A stretch of DNA of 64,000 bases from an uncultured Prochlorococcus sp. (GTDB taxonomy: Bacteria; Cyanobacteriota; Cyanobacteriia; PCC-6307; Cyanobiaceae): NCBI GenBank assembly GCA_902612005.1, contig CACMCA010000001.1, positions 62,001-126,000 of the forward strand. Reading direction: 5' to 3'. This document shows, piece by piece, positions 10,992 to 20,876 of the stretch. Each line of letters opens with the position of its first letter. The first letter of the stretch is position 1. Position numbers and translations under genes: made by a program. The notes under the pieces were generated by a model, which saw only the letters and a program-made list of their open reading frames with translations, made no database searches and had not been told where the DNA came from.

Positions 10992-11000
10992 ATTTCCACA
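10992..11000 (+). promoter_or_regulatory. DnaA-box-like 9-mer
   Basis: ATTTCCACA has one mismatch to TTTTCCACA and is followed by a ten-T run, an easily melted flank. Confidence 0.4.
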
Positions 11001-11020
11001 GACACTTTTTTTTTTGGATT

Positions 11021-12124
11021 TTAATATCCTAAGATTTTAGTTATATTTTTTAATGATGGTTCAATATTTTTCCTAAAAATAGCATCGTTGTTTTTTATAG
11101 CGCAATCAGGATCTTTCAATCCATTTCCAGTCAGAACACAAACAATAGTCGATTCTTTTTGAATTCTATTTTTATTTTTAATCAGTCCAGCAACTGATGC
11201 TGCACTGGCAGGTTCACAAAATACTCCCTCTTTAGCAAGAATTTTATAAGCATTGATTATTTCTTCATCTGTAACTGACTGAAAGTCTCCTTTACTCTCC
11301 TTCCTTACTTTTTTTGCTTTTTCTCTATTTACAGGATTTCCAATTCTTATTGCAGTTGCAATTGTTTCTGGATCTTTAACTATTATATTTTTTACTAATG
11401 GAGCGGAGCCTTCGGACTGAAAACCCATCATTGTTGGTAATTTCAAATTTCTTTTTATTTTTGAATATTCTTTAAATCCCATCCAGTAAGCAGTTATATT
11501 TCCTGCATTGCCCATCGGTATACAAAGCCAATCAGGAGCATAACCTAAGTCATCAACTATCTCAAAAGCTGCCGTTTTTTGTCCTTGTATTCGATATGGA
11601 TTAACAGAATTAACAAGCTCTATAGGTTGTTCCGAGGATAAATCTCTTACGATTTCAAGAGCCTTATCAAAGTTTCCATTAATAGATATTATCTCAGCGC
11701 CATACATTAATGCTTGCGCAAGCTTTCCTTGTGCAACAAATCCTTCTGGGATTAATACATAAGGTTTTAATCCTCCTCTTGAAGCATATGCAGCAGCAGC
11801 AGCAGAGGTGTTTCCAGTACTTGCACAGATTACAGCTTCACGACCTTCTTCTTTTGCTTTGCTAATTGCCATAGTCATACCACGATCTTTAAAAGATCCT
11901 GTTGGATTAAGGCCATCATATTTTAAAAAAACTTTTGTTCCATTTCCAATTAAGTTGCTAATTGACTCGCTTAGAATTAATGGTGTATTTCCTTCATTAA
12001 GGGAAATAATAGGAGTTTTCTTTGTAACTGGGAGATATTGTTTATAAGCTTCTATAAGACCTGGCCATCTTTTTTTTCTGTAATTAATACGCAGTTTATT
12101 TTTGATTTTATTCAATAACACCAT
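11021..12124 (-). CDS. thrC: Threonine synthase
   Basis: ThrC converts O-phosphohomoserine to threonine and phosphate with pyridoxal phosphate. The 367-residue protein has the PLP lysine at residue 79 in [11 protein letters not shown]. Just after it is the substrate-binding stretch [20 protein letters not shown], and further on are [15 protein letters not shown] and a C-terminal [11 protein letters not shown]. This is the shorter bacterial form without the long N-terminal domain. It is last in a leftward set: the ABC1 kinase, the DUF1400 protein 6 bp upstream, then thrC. It is transcribed towards the candidate origin. I see no convincing threonine-type attenuator in front of it, since the gap is only 6 bp. 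Confidence 0.96.
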   Translation of the reverse strand: MVLLNKIKNKLRINYRKKRWPGLIEAYKQYLPVTKKTPIISLNEGNTPLILSESISNLIGNGTKVFLKYDGLNPTGSFKDRGMTMAISKAKEEGREAVICASTGNTSAAAAAYASRGGLKPYVLIPEGFVAQGKLAQALMYGAEIISINGNFDKALEIVRDLSSEQPIELVNSVNPYRIQGQKTAAFEIVDDLGYAPDWLCIPMGNAGNITAYWMGFKEYSKIKRNLKLPTMMGFQSEGSAPLVKNIIVKDPETIATAIRIGNPVNREKAKKVRKESKGDFQSVTDEEIINAYKILAKEGVFCEPASAASVAGLIKNKNRIQKESTIVCVLTGNGLKDPDCAIKNNDAIFRKNIEPSLKNITKILGY

Positions 12125-12130
12125 GGTTGT

Positions 12131-12703
12131 TTAATTTGTTTTGATTTTTTCTAGAGGAGAATTGGTGAAAAAAGTTAATAATTCTGAAATCGATTCTACT
12201 TTATTCATAACTTTGCTCAAAGCGCTGACATCTAAAATTACAGTTTTAGTTGGATATCCCTCAAAAAAATTTATTAGATTTATTTTTCCATTTCCTATGT
12301 TAATTCCTTGAATTACGCTTGCTCTAAGGGCCAACATGCCTGTTCTTTCATCAGTTGCTCTTGGTGGGTAGATAATAGATGAAAGTCTTGTTAAAAAAAC
12401 ATTTCCTATTTCAGAATAAACTAGTTTGCTTGCAATGGTAATAGGAACTTCAAAATCTTTATTTAAAAAAGTTCTAATTTCTTTATCAGGAGATCCGGTT
12501 GTTTTCAAAATTCTTTTTAATTTCCTTGTGGATTTAACTTCTTTAGCAAAAGTTTTTAAAGAATTTACTTTAATTGTTCTAGAAAATATACTGTATGTGA
12601 TTTTAATCTCTTCGGCAGCATTTGCTTTTGGAATATTTAAAAGTAATGGAGAAATTACTAAAATAAAAAATATTTTAAATATTAAAAATTTATTAGACTT
12701 CAT
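12131..12703 (-). CDS. Exported DUF1400-domain protein
   Basis: The 190-residue protein opens with a lysine-containing N-terminus and hydrophobic core, ending in AKANAAEEI, a good signal peptidase I site near residue 29. The mature part matches the DUF1400 pattern seen at the front of cyanobacterial alpha/beta-hydrolase-like exported proteins. Its elements are a beta strand (IKITYSIFSRTIKV), a helical LKTFAKE region, then SEIGNVFLTRLSSIIYPP and ALRASVIQGI. No hydrolase domain follows, so this is DUF1400 alone. Its function is unknown. It abuts the ABC1 kinase gene and precedes thrC by 6 bp. Confidence 0.78.
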   Translation of the reverse strand: MKSNKFLIFKIFFILVISPLLLNIPKANAAEEIKITYSIFSRTIKVNSLKTFAKEVKSTRKLKRILKTTGSPDKEIRTFLNKDFEVPITIASKLVYSEIGNVFLTRLSSIIYPPRATDERTGMLALRASVIQGINIGNGKINLINFFEGYPTKTVILDVSALSKVMNKVESISELLTFFTNSPLEKIKTN

Positions 12704-14560
12704 TTAGATATTTGCACCAGCGGCAATCTTAACAAGTCTTACTACTCCTTTTTCAGTTACTTTTTTTGCAATTTTTATACCCATTTCTTTTGTGTAAGGC
12801 TCATTTACAAGTCTTGGAACCCTTTTTAGAAAAATGTCAATCGAATAGCCGGGGACATTTTGTAAAATCTCTAAAAAATTTCTCAATGGCTCTACATACA
12901 TTATAAGATCATTCAAGTTATTGTTTTCTTCAATAGTATTTAATTTAATTGATTGTGGAAGATAGTTATTCAAACTTTTCAATATTTTTAGACTTAGTAA
13001 ATCTATCTGATTTGTTAAACCTTCAACTATCTCATTTCTAAGAAATCCTCCATTGGGCGAAAAGAGAAGATTGATAACTTCGTCTAAAAGTTTTTCTAAA
13101 TCGAGATTTGTTTGCTTTGCAGCGTTAGAAAGCAGATCTTCTAAACGGTCCCATTTAAATTTTTTATTATCAAAAAGCATTTCTTTAAGACTTTCCCTTA
13201 ATTGTGGGTCAGGGTCTTCCATCAATCTTCTTGCAAAATATGGATAAGCTGCGCCTAATATTTTGAAATTTGGATCTACGCTTAAAGCTATTCCTTCTAA
13301 TGTAAGTAATGACCTAATTATGAGTGCATAATATGGGGGCAGTTTGAAAGGGAATTTATACATAACACCAGACATGTCATCTGTAACGCTTTTAAAATCC
13401 ATTTTTGAAACTCCTTTTTCGACGGCATTAATAAAAACATCTTGAAATGCTGGAACAATGGGCTCTAGATTAACTTCTTCTGATAAAAATCCCAATTTTA
13501 CGAAATCTTGAGATAATTTATCGAAGTTTTTATTTACTAAATGAACTACTGCTTGAATTAATCCTGATCTAGATTCTCTTGAAACTTCGCTCATCATTCC
13601 AAAATCTAAGTAACATAATCTTCCATCTTCTAAAGCTAATAAATTACCTGGATGTGGGTCTGCATGAAAAAAACCATGTTCTAAAAGTTGTTCTAAGCTA
13701 CATTGCACCCCTATATCAATCATTTCATCAGGATTGATTCCTAATTGTTTTACGTCTTCTAAATTTGTTAATTTTTTACCTTCTATCCATTCCATTGCTA
13801 AAACTCTTCTTGAAGTTATTTCTTTATAAATTTTTGGTACGGCAATCATTTTGTTGTGTTTATGCATATTTCTGAATTTTTCCGCATTTGCAGCTTCGTT
13901 TAGATAATCCATCTCTTCAAAAACTCTCTTGCCTAATTCATCAATCAAAGCAACTAGATCACTTCTTATTAATCCGATATTGTTTTTTAGCCAATAAGCA
14001 ATATTTCTCACAATGTAAAGATCTAAGGTTATTTGTTCCCTTAAACCTGGTCGTTGTACTTTTATTGCAACGATCTCTTCATTTTTTAATTTAGCTTTAT
14101 GCACTTGCCCTAAAGAAGCAGCAGAAATTGGCTCTTTATCAATTTCTAAAAATATCTCATCTGTTTTTTTTCCTAAATCTTCTTCTATTAATTCCATAGC
14201 TTTATCGCCATCAAATCCAGGCAGCTGATCTTGCAATTCAGATAATTCTTCTAGAAGAATACCTGGGATTATATCTGGTCTTGTTGATAAAGCTTGACCT
14301 GCTTTGACAAATGCAGGTCCAAGTTCTACTAATAAATTTGTTAATTCTCTTGCTCTAAATCTTGCTTGCGATTCATTTTTCAACCTTCCAGTGAATTTAT
14401 CCCATCCAACGGAAAAGATGTAAGCAAAAATAGGTATGAGTGTTTGCCAAAGTCTTTTTAAAAGTCTTTTAGGATTTTTTTTGTAAATTTTAGAAATTGT
14501 ATCTGGATCATAATTTAAGAGTCCTGATACCTCAATAAAATCAGTAAAATCTTCTTTCAT
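12704..14560 (-). CDS. ABC1/UbiB (AarF) family atypical kinase
   Basis: This 618-residue protein has the hallmarks of the ABC1 family of atypical kinases. These are the KxGQ motif at about residues 86-89 within VKAGQALSTRPD, the alanine-rich loop AASLGQVHKAKL in place of a glycine loop, the VAIKVQRPG lysine segment, HADPHPGNLL in the catalytic loop and CYLDFGMM for the metal-binding site. Cyanobacteria carry several members, linked to quinone synthesis and stress tolerance, but the substrate of this one cannot be read from sequence. A hydrophobic patch near residue 40-50 suggests membrane association. It heads a leftward set with the DUF1400 gene and thrC and is divergent from recN. Confidence 0.92.
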   Translation of the reverse strand: MKEDFTDFIEVSGLLNYDPDTISKIYKKNPKRLLKRLWQTLIPIFAYIFSVGWDKFTGRLKNESQARFRARELTNLLVELGPAFVKAGQALSTRPDIIPGILLEELSELQDQLPGFDGDKAMELIEEDLGKKTDEIFLEIDKEPISAASLGQVHKAKLKNEEIVAIKVQRPGLREQITLDLYIVRNIAYWLKNNIGLIRSDLVALIDELGKRVFEEMDYLNEAANAEKFRNMHKHNKMIAVPKIYKEITSRRVLAMEWIEGKKLTNLEDVKQLGINPDEMIDIGVQCSLEQLLEHGFFHADPHPGNLLALEDGRLCYLDFGMMSEVSRESRSGLIQAVVHLVNKNFDKLSQDFVKLGFLSEEVNLEPIVPAFQDVFINAVEKGVSKMDFKSVTDDMSGVMYKFPFKLPPYYALIIRSLLTLEGIALSVDPNFKILGAAYPYFARRLMEDPDPQLRESLKEMLFDNKKFKWDRLEDLLSNAAKQTNLDLEKLLDEVINLLFSPNGGFLRNEIVEGLTNQIDLLSLKILKSLNNYLPQSIKLNTIEENNNLNDLIMYVEPLRNFLEILQNVPGYSIDIFLKRVPRLVNEPYTKEMGIKIAKKVTEKGVVRLVKIAAGANI

Positions 14561-14628
14561 AACTTTATATATTTAAACCCTTTATTTTTTTAAAAAAGGA
14601 GTTAATTTTTTTATAAGGAAGATTTATC

Positions 14629-16308
14629 ATGTTAATAAAATTAAGAATAGAGAATATAGCTTTAATTGAAATTATAGAAATTAATTTTGAAAAAGGTTTG
14701 AATATCATAACTGGGGATTCAGGTTCAGGAAAATCATTAATTTTGGATTCCCTAAATGCTTTATTTGGTGGAACTAATATACCTCTAAAACATTTAATAC
14801 GTCCAGGAAAAGATTTTTGCGTTATTGAGGCGATATTTTCTTCTTCTTTTCAAATTAATAATTGGTTAATTAGTAATGGTTTTGAAATATCTTCTTCAAA
14901 ACTACAAATTAAGAGAAGATCTTATAAAAAAAATAAAAAAATCATATCCAAATATAGTCTTAATGATCTACCAATTAATAGACAATCATTAGAAAAACTT
15001 GGAGGATTTATAATAGATTTTGCAGGTCAATCTGACACCTTTATCTTTGATTCTTTAGATAAGAGAAGACTAATAATTGATGACTTATGTTCTCAAGAAT
15101 CAAGAGATACTAGCGAAAGGATTAAAAGTATATGGGGAGAAACTAAAGTTTTAAAAGGTTTAATGGATGAAAAAATAGAATTTTCTAGGAAACAAGAAGA
15201 AAAAAATTTGGCAATTAAACATATGTTGAAGAGTTTAGAAGAAGCTGATTTAAATTCAAGTGAAGAAATTTTAGAACTAGAGTTATTAGAAAATAAACTT
15301 TTAAATAATCTTGAAATTAATAATTCAATTCAATCATCATTAGAAAATTTAAATAATTTCAATCATGATGAACCCTCAGTAACTTCTTTTATAAATCAAT
15401 CACTAAAGATTTTAAACAAAACAGCAGATTTCGATTTAAAGATTCAAAAATTTAGAGAGAAGTTATTAAATATTCATGCTGATGTTGAAGATTTAATTTT
15501 TGATTTAAAATCATATTTGCAAGAAATAGAAAATTATGAATCTAATCTTCCAGAAATACAAAAAAGATTATTTTTTTTAAAAAACTTGGAGAGAACTTTT
15601 TCATTGGATTTAACTCAATTAATTGAAAAGCGCGATCAATTAAAGAAGTATTTTCAACAAAATGATCAAGGCAATGAGATTTCCATGATTAAAGCTCAAA
15701 TTGAGAATTTACAAAGTAATCTAAATTCTTTATTTGTTATTCAATCTACTGAAAGAAAAAAAATTGCTAAACAGTTACAAAATTCAGTTATGTCAATTTT
15801 AAGCAATCTAGGTTTAGAAAATGCAAAGTTTTCAATTCAATTTTCTGAGTGCAAGCCTTCTGGCGATGGAATTGATGATATAAATTTTTTGTTTTCGGCT
15901 AATCCTGATCAGAAGCTTGCTCCATTATCAAATGTTATTTCTGGCGGAGAAATGTCAAGATTCTTGTTAGCTATTAAATCTAGTATTTCTAAAAAACCCA
16001 ATACTGTCTTTTTAGATGAAATTGATAGTGGTTTAAGCGGTAATTCTCTATTTTCTTTGGCGGAGCTTATAAAAGAAATTTCTAAAAATCAACAAGTCAT
16101 ATGTATTACACATCAGCCATTCCTTGCTGCTAGGGGATCAGCTCATTTCAAAGTTAAAAAAAACGTAATTAATGGGATAACTTATACTTCAATCGCAAAA
16201 CTAGCTACAAAAAATCAAAGAAAAAATGAACTAATAGAACTTATAGGTGGAGATCTATCCGAAGTAAACGAATATGCTTCTAGACTTCTTGATCGCTCAG
16301 CTGCGTAA
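14629..16308 (+). CDS. recN: DNA repair protein RecN
   Basis: RecN is an SMC-like ATPase that acts early in double-strand break repair. The 559-residue protein has Walker A GDSGSGKSLILDS at residues 29-41. A long central segment rich in Glu, Lys, Leu and Asn is consistent with coiled coil. The C-terminal ABC signature is SGGEMSRFLLAIK, and the Walker B with D-loop is VFLDEIDSGLSG at about residue 461. The opening LIKLRIENIALIE is typical. It is divergent from the ABC1 kinase gene, and uvrA follows 54 bp downstream, so two repair genes are adjacent. Confidence 0.96.
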   Translation: MLIKLRIENIALIEIIEINFEKGLNIITGDSGSGKSLILDSLNALFGGTNIPLKHLIRPGKDFCVIEAIFSSSFQINNWLISNGFEISSSKLQIKRRSYKKNKKIISKYSLNDLPINRQSLEKLGGFIIDFAGQSDTFIFDSLDKRRLIIDDLCSQESRDTSERIKSIWGETKVLKGLMDEKIEFSRKQEEKNLAIKHMLKSLEEADLNSSEEILELELLENKLLNNLEINNSIQSSLENLNNFNHDEPSVTSFINQSLKILNKTADFDLKIQKFREKLLNIHADVEDLIFDLKSYLQEIENYESNLPEIQKRLFFLKNLERTFSLDLTQLIEKRDQLKKYFQQNDQGNEISMIKAQIENLQSNLNSLFVIQSTERKKIAKQLQNSVMSILSNLGLENAKFSIQFSECKPSGDGIDDINFLFSANPDQKLAPLSNVISGGEMSRFLLAIKSSISKKPNTVFLDEIDSGLSGNSLFSLAELIKEISKNQQVICITHQPFLAARGSAHFKVKKNVINGITYTSIAKLATKNQRKNELIELIGGDLSEVNEYASRLLDRSAA

Positions 16309-16325
16309 AATATAAAAAATTCTAC

Positions 16326-16331
16326 TATAAT
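16326..16331 (+). promoter_or_regulatory. Possible -10 element of uvrA
   Basis: A perfect TATAAT lies 31 bp before the uvrA ATG in the 54-bp gap after recN. No clear -35 is visible, so this is a suggestion only. Confidence 0.25.
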
Positions 16332-16362
16332 ATTCTTTTTAAATCATAATTTAGATTTAAAC

Positions 16363-19266
16363 ATGGTTAATAAAGTTGATAGTAGTTTTGGAGAAGATAA
16401 CTCAATTAATATTAGGGGAGCTCGTCAGCATAATTTAAAAAATATTGATCTTTCTCTACCTAGGAATAAATTTATAGTTTTTACAGGTGTGAGTGGAAGT
16501 GGTAAAAGTTCTCTAGCCTTTGATACTATTTTTGCTGAAGGTCAAAGAAGATATGTTGAAAGTCTTTCTGCATACGCAAGGCAATTTTTAGGTCAAGTAG
16601 ATAAACCAGATGTTGACAATATTGAAGGTTTATCACCTGCTATTTCAATTGATCAAAAATCTACAAGTCATAATCCTCGATCAACAGTTGGAACAGTAAC
16701 GGAAATACAAGATTATTTAAGATTATTGTTTGGTCGTGCTGGTGAGCCTCATTGTCACCATTGTGGGATTCCAATTGCGCCTCAAACAATTGATGAAATG
16801 GTGGATCAAATTCTTCTTTTACCAGAAGGAACAAGGTATCAATTGTTGGCTCCTGTTGTAAGAGGCAAGAAAGGAACACATACAAAATTAATAAGCGGAC
16901 TAGCTGCTGAAGGATTTGCTAGGGTAAGAATTAATGGAGAGGTAAGAGAACTTGCTGATAGTATTGAATTAGATAAAAATCAAATTCATAATATTGAGGT
17001 AGTAGTAGATAGATTAATTGCAAGAGAAGGCATACAAGAAAGATTAAATGATTCTCTACAAACTTGTCTCAAAAGAGGCGATGGCTTAGCAATAGTAGAA
17101 GTTGTTCCAAAAAAAGGAGAAAACTTACCTTCTAACTTAGAAAGAGAAAAACTTTACTCAGAAAATTATGCATGTCCTGTACATGGATCTATTGTTGAAG
17201 AACTTTCTCCTAGATTATTTTCTTTTAATAGCCCATATGGGGCTTGTCCAGATTGTCATGGGATTGGTTATTTAAAAAAATTTACTGCGGATAGAGTTAT
17301 ACCTGATAAAACATTACCTGTTTATGCAGCAATAGCTCCTTGGAGTGAAAAAGATAATACTTATTACTTCTCTTTACTTTATTCTGTAGGACAAGCTTAT
17401 GGTTTTGAATTAAAAACTCCTTGGAAAGATTTAAGTGATTTGCAAAAAAAAGTTCTACTTTTGGGATCAGATAAACCAATATTAATTCAAGCTGATAGTC
17501 GTTTTAAAACTTCTAGTGGTTTTGAAAGACCTTTTGAGGGGATTTTGCCAATATTAGAAAGGCAATTGAATGAAGCCAATGGAGAATCAGTTAAACAAAA
17601 ATTAGAAAAGTATCTAGAATTAGTTCCCTGTAAGACATGTTCTGGAAAAAGATTAAGACCTGAGGCTTTGGCAGTTAAACTTGGTCCATACAACATTACT
17701 GATTTAACTTCTATAAGCGTTTCTGAAACTCTAAATCACGTAGAGCGCATTATGGGTTTAGGTAAGACTAAGAAAGAAAATATATCTTTATCAGAAAAAC
17801 AAAAGCAGATAGGTGAATTGGTTTTAAAAGAGATTCGTTTACGTTTGAAGTTTTTAATTAATGTAGGTTTAGATTATTTGACTTTAGATAGACCAGCTAT
17901 GACTTTGTCTGGTGGTGAGGCTCAGCGCATTAGATTGGCTACTCAAATAGGTGCAGGTCTTACTGGCGTTTTATATGTATTAGATGAACCAAGTATTGGT
18001 TTGCACCAGAGAGACAATGACAGATTATTAGAAACATTAAAAAGCTTAAGAGACTTGGGAAATACTTTGGTTGTAGTTGAACATGATGAAGATACTATGA
18101 AATCTGCAGATTATTTAGTAGATATTGGGCCAGGGGCAGGTGTTTATGGTGGGGAAATTATTGCTAAAGGATCTTATCAAGATGTCTTAAATTCAGAAAA
18201 GTCATTAACTGGAGCTTATCTCAGTGGAAGGAAATCGATTCCTACTCCAAAAGAACGTAGATCATCTGTTAAAAAAAGTTTAATTTTAAATAATTGCATT
18301 AAAAATAATTTAAAAAATATTTCTGTTGAATTTCCTTTAGGAAGATTAGTTTCTGTAACTGGTGTGAGTGGAAGTGGAAAGAGCACTTTGATAAATGAAT
18401 TACTTCATCCTGCATTATGTCATTCTTTAGGATTAAAAGTCCCTTTTCCTCAAGGTGTAAAAGAATTAAAGGGTATAAAGGCAATTGATAAAGTTATTGT
18501 TATTGATCAATCTCCAATAGGAAGAACTCCAAGATCAAATCCTGCTACATATACTGGTGCTTTTGATCCTATAAGGCAGATATTTACTGCCACAGTAGAG
18601 GCAAAAGCAAGAGGTTATCAGGCTGGTCAATTTAGCTTTAATGTGAAAGGAGGAAGATGCGAAGCTTGTAAAGGTCAGGGAGTCAATGTAATTGAAATGA
18701 ATTTTTTACCTGATGTGTATGTTCAATGTGAAGTATGTAAAGGAGCTCGTTTTAATAGGGAAACTCTTCAAGTTAAATATAAAGGTTTTAATATATCTGA
18801 TGTTTTAGAGATGACTGTTGAACAAGCCGCAGAAACTTTCTCCGCTATACCTCAAGCTGCTGATAGATTATCTACATTGGTAGATGTAGGATTAGGATAT
18901 GTCAAATTAGGTCAACCAGCTCCTACATTATCTGGTGGAGAGGCGCAGAGAGTTAAGTTAGCTACCGAATTATCAAAAAGGGCTACTGGAAAAACTTTAT
19001 ATTTGATTGATGAACCAACTACAGGGTTAAGTTTTTATGATGTTCATAAACTTATGGATGTGATACAACGTTTGGTAGATAAAGGTAATTCAGTAATTGT
19101 TATTGAACATAATTTAGATGTTATTAGATGTTCAGATTGGATTATTGATTTAGGACCTGATGGAGGGGATAAAGGCGGAGAAATCATTGCAGAAGGTATC
19201 CCTGAGGATGTGGCGAAAAATCCTACAAGTCATACAGCAAAATATCTTAAAAAGGTTTTAAAATAG
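16363..19266 (+). CDS. uvrA: Excinuclease ABC subunit A
   Basis: UvrA is the damage-recognition ATPase of nucleotide excision repair and loads UvrB. The 967-residue protein shows two ABC modules. Walker A motifs are GVSGSGKSS (residues 42-50) and GVSGSGKST (from about 666). Signatures are LSGGEAQRIRLA and LSGGEAQRVKLA. Zinc-finger cysteines are in CPDCHG, CEACKGQG and CEVCKG. The second Walker B and D-loop reads DEPTTGLSF where Escherichia coli has GLHF, a small substitution that may be common in this lineage. No Shine-Dalgarno is evident. It follows recN on the same strand. Confidence 0.98.
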   Translation: MVNKVDSSFGEDNSINIRGARQHNLKNIDLSLPRNKFIVFTGVSGSGKSSLAFDTIFAEGQRRYVESLSAYARQFLGQVDKPDVDNIEGLSPAISIDQKSTSHNPRSTVGTVTEIQDYLRLLFGRAGEPHCHHCGIPIAPQTIDEMVDQILLLPEGTRYQLLAPVVRGKKGTHTKLISGLAAEGFARVRINGEVRELADSIELDKNQIHNIEVVVDRLIAREGIQERLNDSLQTCLKRGDGLAIVEVVPKKGENLPSNLEREKLYSENYACPVHGSIVEELSPRLFSFNSPYGACPDCHGIGYLKKFTADRVIPDKTLPVYAAIAPWSEKDNTYYFSLLYSVGQAYGFELKTPWKDLSDLQKKVLLLGSDKPILIQADSRFKTSSGFERPFEGILPILERQLNEANGESVKQKLEKYLELVPCKTCSGKRLRPEALAVKLGPYNITDLTSISVSETLNHVERIMGLGKTKKENISLSEKQKQIGELVLKEIRLRLKFLINVGLDYLTLDRPAMTLSGGEAQRIRLATQIGAGLTGVLYVLDEPSIGLHQRDNDRLLETLKSLRDLGNTLVVVEHDEDTMKSADYLVDIGPGAGVYGGEIIAKGSYQDVLNSEKSLTGAYLSGRKSIPTPKERRSSVKKSLILNNCIKNNLKNISVEFPLGRLVSVTGVSGSGKSTLINELLHPALCHSLGLKVPFPQGVKELKGIKAIDKVIVIDQSPIGRTPRSNPATYTGAFDPIRQIFTATVEAKARGYQAGQFSFNVKGGRCEACKGQGVNVIEMNFLPDVYVQCEVCKGARFNRETLQVKYKGFNISDVLEMTVEQAAETFSAIPQAADRLSTLVDVGLGYVKLGQPAPTLSGGEAQRVKLATELSKRATGKTLYLIDEPTTGLSFYDVHKLMDVIQRLVDKGNSVIVIEHNLDVIRCSDWIIDLGPDGGDKGGEIIAEGIPEDVAKNPTSHTAKYLKKVLK

Positions 19267-19452
19267 AAATTCATTGTTGTATTTCTTTGTAATTTTAATT
19301 ATTTCAGCAAAACGAAAGTCTTTTCTATAGGCGTATAAAATTAGTCTATAACTTCTTTTTAAAACTTTTATATTAAAAAAAATTTAAAATCATAATGCTT
19401 TCTTAATATTTTCATTGAAAATTCATCTTATTTGTATTAAAGGCCGTTGATC

Positions 19453-19457
19453 GGAGG
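19453..19457 (+). promoter_or_regulatory. Strong ribosome-binding site before the sps-like gene
   Basis: GGAGG lies 9 bases before the ATG at 19467. It fixes the start and is unusually strong compared with most genes here. The rest of the 200-bp gap from 19267 shows nothing I can name. Confidence 0.7.
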
Positions 19458-19466
19458 ATTTACTGA

Positions 19467-20876
19467 ATGAGGTTGAAATTTTTACATTTACATTTACATG
19501 GCCTTATTCGTTCTAAAAATCTTGAGTTAGGAAGGGATGCAGATACAGGAGGTCAAACACAATACGTTTTAGAGCTAGTTAAAAGTTTGGCTTGTACGTC
19601 AGAAGTTGATCAAGTAGATTTAGTTACTCGTTTAATAAACGATCCTAAAGTAGACGATGAATATTCTCAAGAGGAAGAATTCGTAGAACCTGGAGTTAGA
19701 ATTTTAAGATTCAAATTCGGACCTAATAAATATTTAAGAAAGGAATTGCTTTGGCCTTATTTAGATCATTTAACTGAGAGACTAATTTCTCACTATAAAA
19801 AAAACAAAAAGCCTAATTTCATTCATGCCCATTATGCAGATGCAGGATATGTAGGAGTTAAACTAAGTAAATCCTTAAATGTTCCACTTATTTTTACTGG
19901 TCATTCTTTAGGAAGAGAGAAAAAAAGGAAATTGCTCGATACTGGTTTAAAAACTAATCAAATAGAAAAGCTTTATTCCATAAGTACAAGAATTGAGGCA
20001 GAAGAAAAAGCATTGAAATCTGCTGATATTGTTATCACAAGCACTAAACAAGAGTCAGTTTATCAATATTCCCAATATTCTTCTTTCTCAGCTCATAAAG
20101 CTAGAGTAATTCCTCCTGGTGTTGATCATAATAAGTTTCACCATATTCATTCGACAACAGAGACAGCTGAAATTGAGAATATGATGAAACCTTTTCTAAA
20201 GGATTCTACTAAACCTCCATTATTGAATATTTCTAGAGCTGTGAGAAGAAAAAATATTCCTTCTTTGATTGAGGCATATGGAAGATCTGAAAAATTAAAA
20301 AGAAAAACTAATTTAATTTTGATTTTGGGTTGCCGAGATAGTACTTCAAAACTTGACCCTCAACAAAAAGATGTTTTCAATAATATTTTTGAAACAATTG
20401 ATAAATATAATTTGTATGGAAAGGTAGCTTATCCAAAAAAACATCTTCCAAATCAGATACCTGCTTTATATAGGTGGGCTGCTAGCAGAGGTGGTGTATT
20501 TGTAAATCCAGCTTTAACAGAGCCTTTTGGTTTAACCCTTCTTGAAGCTTCTTCATGTGGATTGCCAATAATATCAACAAATGATGGAGGACCAAAAGAA
20601 ATTCGATCAAAATGTGAAAATGGACTTCTAGTAGATGTTACTGATATTAATGAGATGAAAGTTACTCTTGAAAAGGGGATTTCTAATAATAGTCAATGGA
20701 GATTATGGAGCAGAAATGGAATTGAGGGGGTTAACAGGCACTTTAGTTGGAATACTCATATACGAAATTATTTATCAATACTGATGGAAGAGTTTTTAAG
20801 GTCAAATAGTTATTCTTCTTCTGATATCAAACAAAGTTGTTTAAAAGGAAGTTCTTCACTTATAAAACCCCATTGA
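19467..20876 (+). CDS. Sucrose-phosphate-synthase-like glycosyltransferase, single domain
   Basis: This GT4-family enzyme should transfer glucose from a nucleotide sugar to fructose-6-phosphate, giving sucrose-6-phosphate, a route to compatible solutes. Evidence is the N-terminal HLHGLIRSKNLELGRDADTG, which binds the acceptor, then HAHYADAGYVGVKLS, FTGHSLGREKKRK and RVIPPGVDHNKF. At the C-terminal end is the GT4 donor motif EPFGLTLLEASSCGLPII. The 469-residue length covers only the transferase. The HAD-type sucrose-phosphate phosphatase domain fused in many cyanobacterial SPS proteins is absent, and a convergent small gene begins at the 3' end. Sucrose synthase-like specificity is a lesser alternative. 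Confidence 0.85.
   Translation: MRLKFLHLHLHGLIRSKNLELGRDADTGGQTQYVLELVKSLACTSEVDQVDLVTRLINDPKVDDEYSQEEEFVEPGVRILRFKFGPNKYLRKELLWPYLDHLTERLISHYKKNKKPNFIHAHYADAGYVGVKLSKSLNVPLIFTGHSLGREKKRKLLDTGLKTNQIEKLYSISTRIEAEEKALKSADIVITSTKQESVYQYSQYSSFSAHKARVIPPGVDHNKFHHIHSTTETAEIENMMKPFLKDSTKPPLLNISRAVRRKNIPSLIEAYGRSEKLKRKTNLILILGCRDSTSKLDPQQKDVFNNIFETIDKYNLYGKVAYPKKHLPNQIPALYRWAASRGGVFVNPALTEPFGLTLLEASSCGLPIISTNDGGPKEIRSKCENGLLVDVTDINEMKVTLEKGISNNSQWRLWSRNGIEGVNRHFSWNTHIRNYLSILMEEFLRSNSYSSSDIKQSCLKGSSSLIKPH

Larger units (their letters stand above)
10685..11020. other. Candidate chromosomal replication origin (oriC) region
   Basis: This 336-bp non-coding gap between dnaN and thrC is almost entirely A/T, with long T runs (for example 11006-11015). 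It contains three words close to the cyanobacterial-type DnaA box TTTTCCACA: ATTTCCACA at 10992-11000, TTTTCAACA at 10962-10970, and AATTCCACA on the minus strand at 10819-10827. Position beside dnaN is a common oriC setting in cyanobacteria. The boxes are imperfect and few, so origin function is an inference. The dnaN promoter must also lie here. A 38-codon frame at 10872-10988 is probably chance. Confidence 0.5.

Noticed and set aside
11011..11034. Hairpin GGAT...ATCC at the thrC stop as a terminator
   Set aside because: In the thrC transcript the following run is A, not U, so it does not form an intrinsic terminator.
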